From the NCBI GenBank assembly GCA_002342545.1, contig DDQE01000051.1, forward strand, positions 1 to 13,724: DNA of 13,724 bases, given 5' to 3'. Origin of the DNA: Caryophanales bacterium UBA2450 (GTDB lineage: Bacteria > Bacillota_I > Bacilli_A > RFN20 > CAG-826). The notes below the pieces were generated by a model. The model was not told where the DNA came from, did no database searches, and saw only the letters and a list, made by a program, of their open reading frames with translations. A program made the position numbers and the translations under genes. Shown here piece by piece: positions 1-6,454 of this stretch (position 1 is its first letter; every line of letters starts with the position of its first letter).

Positions 1-13
1 TTTGCTACCTAAA

Positions 14-110
14 ATTATAGAGGTCCTTTTTATTTAACGAAGTTATAAACCTATCAAAAAGAACGGGGTGTGCTTCCCGTTACTCCCCGTTTAATTTGAA
101 AGGACCTATA
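14..110. repeat. Nested inverted-repeat element upstream of the ORF6N gene
   Basis: The outer arms AGGTCCTTT (21-29) and AAAGGACCT (99-107) are perfect 9-bp inverted copies. Pairing continues imperfectly on both sides: TTATAG before the left arm against CTATAA after the right one, and AT-rich sequence inside. The interior is GC-rich: AACGGG(G) at 62-68 can pair with CCCGTT at 76-81 or with CCCCGTT at 85-91, giving two mutually exclusive hairpins. I recognise no RNA family or insertion-sequence end. It could be a structured RNA, a MITE-like remnant, or the tail of an element extending left of the window. Confidence 0.6.
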
Positions 111-133
111 AAGTCACTGTTTTTTATTAGTTA

Positions 134-166
134 ATGGTAGAATGAAACTCTATCCTATGGTAGAAT
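134..166. promoter_or_regulatory. Tandem 10-bp direct repeats in the ORF6N promoter region
   Basis: ATGGTAGAAT occurs at 134-143 and again at 157-166, a 23-bp period or about two helical turns. The second copy runs into TAGAATATAAG, which could supply a -10 hexamer (TAGAAT at 161-166 or TATAAG at 166-171). No convincing -35 was found, and no Shine-Dalgarno precedes the ATG at 193. Two same-face copies beside a DNA-binding-protein gene suggest an operator, which is inference. Confidence 0.4.
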
Positions 167-192
167 ATAAGTGATTAAAATAGCATAGTTTT

Positions 193-1104
193 ATGAATAA
201 TAGCTTATTACCTACTATTTCAATTTCTTCTAATAAGAACATAGAAGATTGTATCTACAACATTAGAGGTCAACAAGTAATGCTTGATAGTGATATTGCT
301 GATTTTTTTGATGTTGATACAAAAAGAATAAATGAACAAATGAAAAGAAATAAAGCTAGATTTCCAGAAGACTTTTGCTTTCAACTAAATTCTTTAGAAT
401 TTAAAACTTTGAAGTCGCAAAATGCGACCTCAAATATTGGCAGAGGCGGAAAACAAAAATTGCCTTTTGTATATACAGAACATGGGATTATTGCATTAGC
501 CGGAGTTTTAAAAAGTGAAACCGCCGACAAGATGAGCGTCGAAATAGCAAGAAAGTTTATTCAAATGAGAAAGTTCATTTTAGAGAATGGCGATGTTTTA
601 TTAACTTTAGCGAAACTACAAAATAGGCAATTAGAATTTGAAAATGAAACAAATCACAAATTTAAACAAGTATTTAAGTTTATTGAAAAACTCGACCTAC
701 CTAAAACGGCGTTATTTTATAACGGTGAATGGTTTGATGCGTTTGACTTCATTGTAGGCATTATTAGAAAAGCGGCGAAGTCAATAATCTTGGTTGATCC
801 TTATTGTGATAACAAAGCGCTATCTTTCTTAAAATATAAGAGTGAAGGTGTTGAAGTTCTAATTTGCAACACGTCGAAATCGAAACTTGAAAACGAAGAA
901 TTATCACGTTTTGAATCACAATATGGCGTAATTAAAGTAAGAACGCTTTCTAATTTACATGATAGGTTTTTAATAATCGACGAAGAAGAATGCTATGATT
1001 TAGGCGCTTCTTTGAATTATGCAGGAAAGAAACTGTTTATGATTAATAAGATTGATGCAGCGACTGTTGTTAAAGAAATAATTAGAATAAGCAACGGCAA
1101 CTAA
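193..1104 (+). CDS. ORF6N-domain (phage antirepressor-type) protein with PLD-like C-terminus
   Basis: The 303-residue protein has an N-terminal ORF6N domain at about residues 20-130, with the characteristic order of a 'RFPEDF' block, a variable LKSQNATSN segment, then PFVYTEHGIIALAGVL and a helical stretch. ORF6N domains bind DNA and occur in phage antirepressors and many accessory bacterial loci. A short helical linker (135-165) leads to a second domain at about 176-290 with alternating strands (SIILVDPY, VEVLICN) and HDRFLIID...GASLN at 256-275. This resembles the PLD superfamily HxK motif, with Arg in place of Lys, so nuclease or phosphodiesterase activity is doubtful. There is no clear ribosome binding site; ATG 193 is kept because the domain starts soon after it. 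A near-perfect palindrome lies inside the gene (408-434). Its role may be regulation or phage-related defence; this is unproven. Confidence 0.85.
   Translation: MNNSLLPTISISSNKNIEDCIYNIRGQQVMLDSDIADFFDVDTKRINEQMKRNKARFPEDFCFQLNSLEFKTLKSQNATSNIGRGGKQKLPFVYTEHGIIALAGVLKSETADKMSVEIARKFIQMRKFILENGDVLLTLAKLQNRQLEFENETNHKFKQVFKFIEKLDLPKTALFYNGEWFDAFDFIVGIIRKAAKSIILVDPYCDNKALSFLKYKSEGVEVLICNTSKSKLENEELSRFESQYGVIKVRTLSNLHDRFLIIDEEECYDLGASLNYAGKKLFMINKIDAATVVKEIIRISNGN
408..434. repeat. Near-perfect 12-bp-arm palindrome inside the ORF6N coding sequence
   Basis: The arms TTTGAAGTCGCA (408-419) and TGCGACCTCAAA (423-434) pair at 11 of 12 positions around an AAA loop. The codons encode the LKSQNATS segment of the ORF6N domain, so the palindrome is embedded in conserved protein sequence. 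It shares the GTCG/CGAC half-sites seen again in the intergenic dyads at 1129-1211. Confidence 0.75.
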
Positions 1105-1128
1105 ACCCCTCGAAATAGGCGGTTAACG

Positions 1129-1211
1129 TGGTCGATTTCGACCAGTTTAAATTGAACGATTTCGTAAACGCGTTGGATTCGATACGGTTAATAGGGGGTC
1201 GATATCGACCC
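1129..1211. promoter_or_regulatory. Cluster of GTCG-N4-CGAC palindromes upstream of the XRE-acetyltransferase gene
   Basis: TGGTCGATTTCGACCA (1129-1144) has 7-bp arms around TT, and GGGTCGATATCGACCC (1196-1211) is a perfect 16-bp palindrome. Between them are the shorter dyads ACGATTTCGT (1156-1165) and AACGCGTT (1167-1174). They fill most of the 124-bp gap and the last ends seven bases before the AAGGAG ribosome binding site. XRE regulators commonly bind inverted repeats, so these are plausible operators for the downstream fused regulator; the last could also form an mRNA hairpin masking translation. No T-run follows, so a terminator is unlikely. Confidence 0.6.
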
Positions 1212-1228
1212 AACTAAAAGGAGAAAAA

Positions 1229-2116
1229 ATGGCGTACAGAGTATTAGGAGATAGAATCAAGAAGATTCGTTTAGATAACAATATGTCTCAGCAAGAATTT
1301 GCGGAGGCGTTAGGTTACACTCATAAATCAATGATTAACAAATTAGAAACAGGATTAACTGATATGTCTTTTGACAAAGTTATAGCGTTAATCCTTACAT
1401 TTAATGTAAACGCTGCTGAATTTTTAGATTTAAGTGATACTGAAACCAATAAACTAATGGACATGGCCCATGACGCTGACAAACCAGATTGGCGAAAGAT
1501 ATATCCACTTAAATCTAGAGATGAAAGTGTTATTTATATAAAACCAACATTAATTGTATCTACTAGAAATATCGAAGTCGGTAAATATTCATATTATGAT
1601 GGGCAAAACTTTGCTAGTAGAGTAACTCATCACTATGACTTTTTAGGCGATAAGCTCATTATCGGTAAGTTTTGCCAAATTGGTCATAATGTAGAATTTG
1701 TTATGAATGGGGCTAATCATCAAATGAATAGTGCTTCCACTTATCCTTTTTATATTTTTAAAGGTTGGGAACAAAACCCACCAAAAATAAATGATTTACC
1801 ATTTAAAGGAGACACAATAGTGGGAAACGACGTTTGGATTGGCCAAAATGCTGTTATTCTTCCAGGTGTCCATATTGGTGATGGCTGCATTATTGGCGCT
1901 AACTCTGTCGTAGGTAGTGATATTCCTCCTTATTCAGTGGCTGTTGGTAATCCAGCCAAAGTCATAAGAAAAAGATTTGATGATGAAACGATTGAATTAT
2001 TAGAAAAGCTTGAATGGTGGAATAAATCCGAAAAACAAATACAAAAGCTTATTCCAATTCTTTCTAATGGCGATATCGATTATGTTAAAAAAGAGCTTAA
2101 AACAATTCTCCAATAG
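1229..2116 (+). CDS. XRE helix-turn-helix fused to Vat/CatB-type hexapeptide acetyltransferase
   Basis: Residues 5-67 form an XRE helix-turn-helix (LGDRIKKIRLDNNMSQQEFA..., then an INKLETG recognition region). Residues from about 88 match the xenobiotic acetyltransferase left-handed beta-helix family, especially streptogramin A acetyltransferases (Vat). They include FVMNGANHQM with the expected catalytic His164, a TYPF...GWE loop, the hexapeptide run KGDTIVGNDVWIGQNAVILPGV, and VGNPAKVIRKRFD near the end. Vat enzymes acetylate a hydroxyl using acetyl-CoA. About 220 residues of enzyme is normal length, so both halves look intact. AAGGAG at 1218-1223 fixes the ATG. The obvious reading is a self-regulating drug- or sugar-modifying enzyme controlled through the upstream palindromes. 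The substrate cannot be told from sequence, and many family members are not resistance proteins. Confidence 0.88.
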   Translation: MAYRVLGDRIKKIRLDNNMSQQEFAEALGYTHKSMINKLETGLTDMSFDKVIALILTFNVNAAEFLDLSDTETNKLMDMAHDADKPDWRKIYPLKSRDESVIYIKPTLIVSTRNIEVGKYSYYDGQNFASRVTHHYDFLGDKLIIGKFCQIGHNVEFVMNGANHQMNSASTYPFYIFKGWEQNPPKINDLPFKGDTIVGNDVWIGQNAVILPGVHIGDGCIIGANSVVGSDIPPYSVAVGNPAKVIRKRFDDETIELLEKLEWWNKSEKQIQKLIPILSNGDIDYVKKELKTILQ

Positions 2117-2220
2117 GATGGTAATTGTAGTGTTTAACTGCAAGGCTAGTGAACTGCCCATCTACTTGGGAATCAAATTGGAACTATTCTTCTTGCCAGG
2201 TTGTGTGGGGATATCTTAGA
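2117..2220. other. GC-richer intergenic segment with a 33-codon ORF, function unknown
   Basis: This 104-bp stretch is about 41% G+C by hand count, well above the AT-rich spacer that follows. It contains an open frame from ATG 2118 to TAG 2219 (33 codons, starting MVIVVFNCKASELPIYLGI) without a ribosome binding site. The opposite strand also reads plausible peptides (DIPTQPGKKNSSNLIPK, stop, MGSSLALQLNTTITI). It may be the remnant of a mobile element or a structured RNA. I do not recognise it and make no functional claim. Confidence 0.3.
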
Positions 2221-2239
2221 ACTTAACAATTATTTATAA

Positions 2240-2268
2240 TTGGTTTAATTAACTAATATTGCTATAAT
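2240..2268 (+). promoter_or_regulatory. Extended -10 promoter of the surface protein gene
   Basis: TGC immediately before TATAAT (2263-2268) gives an extended -10 element. TTGGTT at 2240-2245 is a weak -35 with 17-bp spacing. The predicted transcript would start near 2275, leaving a leader of about 58 nt before ATG 2333 that contains GGAGGT at 2323-2328. Confidence 0.65.
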
Positions 2269-2332
2269 TTAGTCGTATTAAAACTGCTTTAAGTTATACT
2301 ACATATTTTTATATTGATACCTGGAGGTATTT

Positions 2333-4642
2333 ATGAAGAAGAATTCAAAAAGAAATTGGATAGTAGCAAGTTTACTTTCTATTACTTTAACGTTTGGTTT
2401 TTTGTTTGGTTTGCAACTAAGTAGAGAAGTCAAAGTAACACACGCAGTAGAGTATCCAAATGCTTTAAGCTCTGAAATTAAAATTGAATTAAGTAGTGTA
2501 GATGGCAAGCCTTCTACTACTTTTGAAAATGGAAGATATCTACATATAAATCCAGCGTATAAGACTGTTTCAACTAATGATAGTAGCCTTGGTGCGGATA
2601 TGGAGTACGATTCGTCAACAGGTGTTTTAAAGGTTTATGATACCCAGAACATTGATGATTATGATAGATATATTTCTCTTTATGGACTTAATGAGGAATC
2701 TAAGAATTTTACAATTGAGCTTCATGCTGGCCTTTATTTTTATAATTTAGGATTTGAAAAAGGGAACTTAACTATTACATCTGATCCTAATTCCGATGAA
2801 TCTTACAGCACTTCTTGGCAAAACAGAGTTAAAGTTACTGGCACATTTACAATTCGTGGCAACGTGAGTGTGAATATTACTTTAGGCGCTACTGGCTACA
2901 ATTATGATGTTAATAATTTGATTGAAGCAGATACATTTCAACTTCTAGATAATGCAGTGCTTAGACATACCGTAAGCAAAAACGAAAAGTATTATGCCTC
3001 AATTTATGTCAATAGCATTGTCTTAAATACAACAGGACAACTTTATCTTAACGTACATAATGAAAGCAGTATAACTACAGCTTTATACACTTATTCAGTA
3101 ACTCTTACTAAGTGTAAATTAATTACACTTGTTTCTTCTAATCAATATAAGAGTAATCTAACAAATTCATCATATTTGCTTAATGCTGCAACAACTCCAA
3201 TTGATGGATATTTTGCTGATATAGCTACTGATGGAGATCAATATGATGGATATTATCTAACTTATCGATTAGTATCTGATTCGCAATATTTTAATGTTTC
3301 TTTTGATTCTAATAGTGGAAGTGGAACAATGGATCCTGTTTCAAACGTTCAAGGATATTTCACATTGCCTGAGTGTTCGTTTGTTCCCCCAGAATATGAA
3401 CAGGATTTAGAATTTAGGTATTGGAGTGATAACTATGCATCGTCCAGTTCAAAAAAATATTCAGAAGGAGCCTCCTACTTCTTATATAAAAATATCAAAT
3501 TTTATGCAATTTGGGAGATTGCCACAAATCATCAAGTGAGTTTTGACGCAAACGGTGGACAAGGTAATATGCCAGGGGGAAGCTATAAAGGAAAATATTC
3601 TTTACCAAGCTGTTCTTTTATTGCTCCAACAGGAAAACAATTTAAATGTTGGGCTCTTAATAGTGCTAGTGGAACTCAATATAACGCTCAAGCAAACTAC
3701 TATTTATATAAAGATGTTACTTTCTATGCCATTTGGGAAGATGCTGCAACTGCTCTTACTGGAACAGTAAGTATCACTGGTAACTTAAAATATGATGAAA
3801 CATTAACTGCTACAGTTACTGATACAAATAACAGTGGCACTCTTTCTTATCAATGGAGAAGAAATGGTGAACCTATTAGTAGCGCTACTAGTAGTTCTTA
3901 TGTAGTAACAGAAGACGATATCGGCTATGCATTAAGTGTAGTGGTTACTAGTTCAGTTGAATCCGGCTCTATTGTTGGTACAGCAAGTGATTCTATTTCT
4001 AAAGCTGATGGACCAGCTGCTCCAAGTGGATTAAGTGCCACAGCATGTACAACTGAAGCCAATAACGATGGTGTTCTTAAAGGTGTTACCACCGAAATGG
4101 AATATAAGCTAAGCACATTATCAGGATGGGCTGATGGAACTGGTTCAGATATCACAAATTTAGTCTCAGGAACATATAATGTTCGTTATAAAGAAACTAA
4201 TACCCACGAAGCTGGAGAAATCGCTAACGTAGTGGTTAATGAATATAACGCCCCAGTTCAATATTCTGTAACTGTTAATAAAGGTACTGCAAATCCAGTT
4301 GCTGCTATTGCAGGAACAGTTATTACTATTACCGCTGATGCTCCTGAAGATGGCTATGTATTTGATAAATGGGTATCTACTAGTGGAGTAGTATTTGCTG
4401 ACGCTAGTAGTGAAACTACAACATTTACCATGATAGAAGGAAATGTTACTGTTACTGCTACTTATAAACCAGCAGTATCTCCAACTCCTGCTCCAAGTAA
4501 TTCCGGACTTGGTGGTGGAGCAATTGCAGGAATTGTGATTGCCTCTATCTTAGCAGCAGGCATTGCGGGATTTGCACTCGTCTGGTTTGTGATTAAAAAG
4601 AAAACTTGGGCAGACTTTATCGCCTTATTTAAAAAGAAATAA
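2333..4642 (+). CDS. Secreted, membrane-anchored surface protein with InlB-like repeats
   Basis: This 769-residue protein begins with a basic and hydrophobic export signal (about 1-38, possible cleavage after THA). An unassigned beta-rich region follows (40-315). Two InlB-type (Listeria-Bacteroides) repeats follow at about 320-394 and 401-470, each opening VSFD(S/A)N(S/G)G and ending FYAIWE. Next come an Ig-like beta-sandwich (475-557, with LSYQWRRNG), another small beta module (563-637), and a 'bacterial repeat' module (643-712, GYVFDKW...TVTATYKP). A Pro/Ser linker leads to a Gly/Ala-rich membrane helix (about 729-753) and the tail KKKTWADFIALFKKK. There is no LPXTG motif, so it is probably held by the helix with the domains outside. 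Such proteins usually mediate adhesion. GGAGGT at 2323-2328 fixes the start; the gene stands alone between its promoter and terminators. Confidence 0.88.
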   Translation: MKKNSKRNWIVASLLSITLTFGFLFGLQLSREVKVTHAVEYPNALSSEIKIELSSVDGKPSTTFENGRYLHINPAYKTVSTNDSSLGADMEYDSSTGVLKVYDTQNIDDYDRYISLYGLNEESKNFTIELHAGLYFYNLGFEKGNLTITSDPNSDESYSTSWQNRVKVTGTFTIRGNVSVNITLGATGYNYDVNNLIEADTFQLLDNAVLRHTVSKNEKYYASIYVNSIVLNTTGQLYLNVHNESSITTALYTYSVTLTKCKLITLVSSNQYKSNLTNSSYLLNAATTPIDGYFADIATDGDQYDGYYLTYRLVSDSQYFNVSFDSNSGSGTMDPVSNVQGYFTLPECSFVPPEYEQDLEFRYWSDNYASSSSKKYSEGASYFLYKNIKFYAIWEIATNHQVSFDANGGQGNMPGGSYKGKYSLPSCSFIAPTGKQFKCWALNSASGTQYNAQANYYLYKDVTFYAIWEDAATALTGTVSITGNLKYDETLTATVTDTNNSGTLSYQWRRNGEPISSATSSSYVVTEDDIGYALSVVVTSSVESGSIVGTASDSISKADGPAAPSGLSATACTTEANNDGVLKGVTTEMEYKLSTLSGWADGTGSDITNLVSGTYNVRYKETNTHEAGEIANVVVNEYNAPVQYSVTVNKGTANPVAAIAGTVITITADAPEDGYVFDKWVSTSGVVFADASSETTTFTMIEGNVTVTATYKPAVSPTPAPSNSGLGGGAIAGIVIASILAAGIAGFALVWFVIKKKTWADFIALFKKK

Positions 4643-4657
4643 TTAATGAATAATTAT

Positions 4658-4695
4658 GAATACGCTCATATAGAAATATGTGGGCGTTTTCTTTA
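4658..4695 (+). terminator. Imperfect hairpin terminator after the surface protein gene
   Basis: ACGC (4662-4665) pairs with GCGT (4684-4687) and CATAT with ATATG around an AGAA loop. There is a small internal bulge, and TTTTCTTT follows. Confidence 0.55.
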
Positions 4696-4752
4696 ATTAT
4701 AACTCACTTCTATGGGTTTTTAAATTACCCTATTATTTGAATACTAACTAAA

Positions 4753-4775
4753 CCCCACGAAAAATGGGGCTTTTT
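4753..4775 (+). terminator. CCCCA/TGGGG hairpin terminator
   Basis: CCCCA (4753-4757) pairs with TGGGG (4765-4769) around an A-rich loop, followed by C and five Ts. It lies between the surface protein gene and the signalling operon and would insulate the two. Confidence 0.7.
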
Positions 4776-4803
4776 AATTATAGAAAATAATAAATAAAAC
4801 ATA

Positions 4804-4832
4804 TTTATTAAAACACTCAATGGTTGTAAAAT
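4804..4832 (+). promoter_or_regulatory. Candidate promoter of the three-gene signalling operon
   Basis: TAAAAT (4827-4832) with weak TTTATT (4804-4809) at 17-bp spacing would start transcription near 4839. An alternative -10, TTAAAT (4845-4850), would put the start at or next to ATG 4857. Neither is strong, and AT-rich DNA produces such matches by chance. Confidence 0.35.
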
Positions 4833-4856
4833 AGTTGCGAAGTTTTAAATGGAAAA

Positions 4857-5174
4857 ATGAAAAACAGATACTCACATGCATTTATTAGCGCTTCATTTAG
4901 CATCATTCCGATGGTTTTTATCATTTTAGTTTTATCTTGGACTGGTGTTGCTCCTTTAAATTACGCTAGAGGAGATTATTGGCTGTTAATATCTGGAATG
5001 ATTGTCCTTATTCTTGGGCTAGGCACTTTTTCTATTGGCTGTTCTTCTTCGCTAAGTAAAGTTGGCGAATATATGGGTGCATCTTTATCTAAACAGAAGA
5101 ACTTATTTATTATCATTGTTTTTGCGTTTGCTTTACTGTTAATGATGTTGTTGGCATTAAAATGTAAATATTAA
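4857..5174 (+). CDS. Small three-helix membrane protein
   Basis: The 105-residue product has three predicted membrane helices at about residues 9-29, 41-61 and 82-101, with short polar loops (YARGDYW; SSLSKVGEYMGASLSKQK). No family was recognised. Its ribosome binding site is weak (GGAAAA just before the ATG), and a four-codon mini-ORF (ATG 4849) overlaps the start. The histidine kinase gene begins 12 bases after its stop, so the two are probably co-transcribed. A role in sensing or in modulating the kinase is inferred only from position. It could instead be a small immunity or transporter accessory protein. Confidence 0.7.
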   Translation: MKNRYSHAFISASFSIIPMVFIILVLSWTGVAPLNYARGDYWLLISGMIVLILGLGTFSIGCSSSLSKVGEYMGASLSKQKNLFIIIVFAFALLLMMLLALKCKY

Positions 5175-5186
5175 TGCGATATAGAT

Positions 5187-6449
5187 ATGCTAGGAAACGA
5201 AATTTTTAACGCGACAGTTTGTTTAATAGGTATAGCAATTTTATTAATTCACGTTATTACTTTGCTTTTAAAAAAGAATAAAAGAAAAGATGAATTAAGA
5301 TTATTGGATTTTTTGCTTTTTACAGCGATTCATTTTGCTACTTATTTGACTTTTACATTTTTAAAAGGCAAGTACTCAAGTGAGCCTTTTATCATAGGAT
5401 TTTATACAACATTCTACATTTTTAATAATATTGAAATATTATTATTCTTTATTTATGTTTTAAGTTATTTACAAATGGCGGACAAGGTCAAAAGAGCACT
5501 TTTTATTATCAATTTATCGTTATTCTCAGCATTTGTTATTTTAGATGTTGTTAATATTTTCACAGGCATATTCTTTAACGGAGATGGTGGTACCTATAAT
5601 AGAAATAAGCTCATGATTATTTCGCAGTCCTATCAACTTGTGATGTTTGCAATTACTTTAGTAATTACATTATTCAACAAGAAACTTGTTGTTAGAGAAA
5701 AGATTGCTTTTGCGTTCTATTGTTTGATTCCTTTAGTGGCAATTCTTTTACAAAATCAATTTAAAGGTTATGCAATCGCCTATTTATCAATAATTGTCTC
5801 TATTGAAATATTATTCTTCTTTGTTAATGTCTCTAAAAATTTTAAAATTGCTCAAGATCAAGAAAAAATTAAAGACGCACAGATTAGAATTATGATGAGT
5901 CAGATTCAACCTCATTTTGTATATAACGCTTTATCTAGTATCTCAACTTTAATAACTATTGAACCAGAAAAAGCTCAAAATGCATTAGATAACTTTACGG
6001 AATATTTAAGACACAATTTATCCTCTTTAACCGCAACTAAACTCATTCCTTTTGAAGATGAGTTAAAACATATTAAAACTTATGTTTCTTTAGAAAAATT
6101 GCGTTTTAAAGATAGAATTAATGTTACATATGATATTCAAGTTAAAGATTTTATGGTTCCACCTTTAAGTTTACAGCCAATAGTAGAGAATGCGATTAAA
6201 CATGGAATATTAAAGAAAAGCGAAGGTGGGAAAGTAATTTTAAAAACTTATGAAACTGATTCTAGTTATATAGTGGAAATTAGTGATGACGGAATTGGTT
6301 TTTACGCGGATAATTTTAAAGACGAAAATAATAAACATTTTGGAATTAATAATATTAAACACCGTATTAAAAATATGACTAATGGTGATATAGTTATTAA
6401 TAGTGAAATTGGTAAAGGAACCAAAGTAATTGTGACATTTTATAAATAA
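5187..6449 (+). CDS. LytS/YehU-type membrane sensor histidine kinase
   Basis: The 420-residue kinase has an N-terminal membrane region of about six or seven helices (residues 5-215). A short coiled linker (KIAQDQEKIKDAQ) leads to the His_kinase domain, with MMSQIQPHFVYNALSSI at 237-253 and phospho-acceptor His243. The C-terminal HATPase domain shows the N box VENAIKHG (333-340), the G1 box DDGIGF (367-372) and a final G box GKGTKVIV. Spacing and the QPHF-x-x-N motif place it in the LytS/YehU/YpdA family, whose members sense membrane or nutrient signals and normally partner LytTR regulators. No Shine-Dalgarno is visible before ATG 5187; translation may couple to the gene upstream. The partner regulator starts five bases downstream. 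The signal is unknown. Confidence 0.92.
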   Translation: MLGNEIFNATVCLIGIAILLIHVITLLLKKNKRKDELRLLDFLLFTAIHFATYLTFTFLKGKYSSEPFIIGFYTTFYIFNNIEILLFFIYVLSYLQMADKVKRALFIINLSLFSAFVILDVVNIFTGIFFNGDGGTYNRNKLMIISQSYQLVMFAITLVITLFNKKLVVREKIAFAFYCLIPLVAILLQNQFKGYAIAYLSIIVSIEILFFFVNVSKNFKIAQDQEKIKDAQIRIMMSQIQPHFVYNALSSISTLITIEPEKAQNALDNFTEYLRHNLSSLTATKLIPFEDELKHIKTYVSLEKLRFKDRINVTYDIQVKDFMVPPLSLQPIVENAIKHGILKKSEGGKVILKTYETDSSYIVEISDDGIGFYADNFKDENNKHFGINNIKHRIKNMTNGDIVINSEIGKGTKVIVTFYK

Positions 6450-6454
6450 AAATT

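Noticed and set aside
520..545. CGAC...GTCG inverted pair in the ORF6N gene
   Set aside because: Short arms with a nine-base spacer in coding sequence; expected by chance given the codons used.
1105..1228. Integron attC site or rho-independent terminator
   Set aside because: No paired core sites of the attC type and no T-run after the palindromes; the dyads fit operators better.
2010..2219. 69-codon ORF overlapping the end of the acetyltransferase gene
   Set aside because: Its first half is an out-of-frame shadow of the enzyme. Only the part after 2117 is noted, as an unexplained segment.
2299..2508. Minus-strand 69-codon ORF across the surface protein start
   Set aside because: It overlaps the promoter, ribosome binding site and signal peptide of a clear gene.
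3925..4155. Minus-strand 76-codon ORF
   Set aside because: It lies wholly inside the surface protein gene, has no ribosome binding site and reads as low-information antisense.
4711..4733. Hairpin GGGT/ACCC between the two terminators
   Set aside because: Only four base pairs with a nine-base loop and no T-run.
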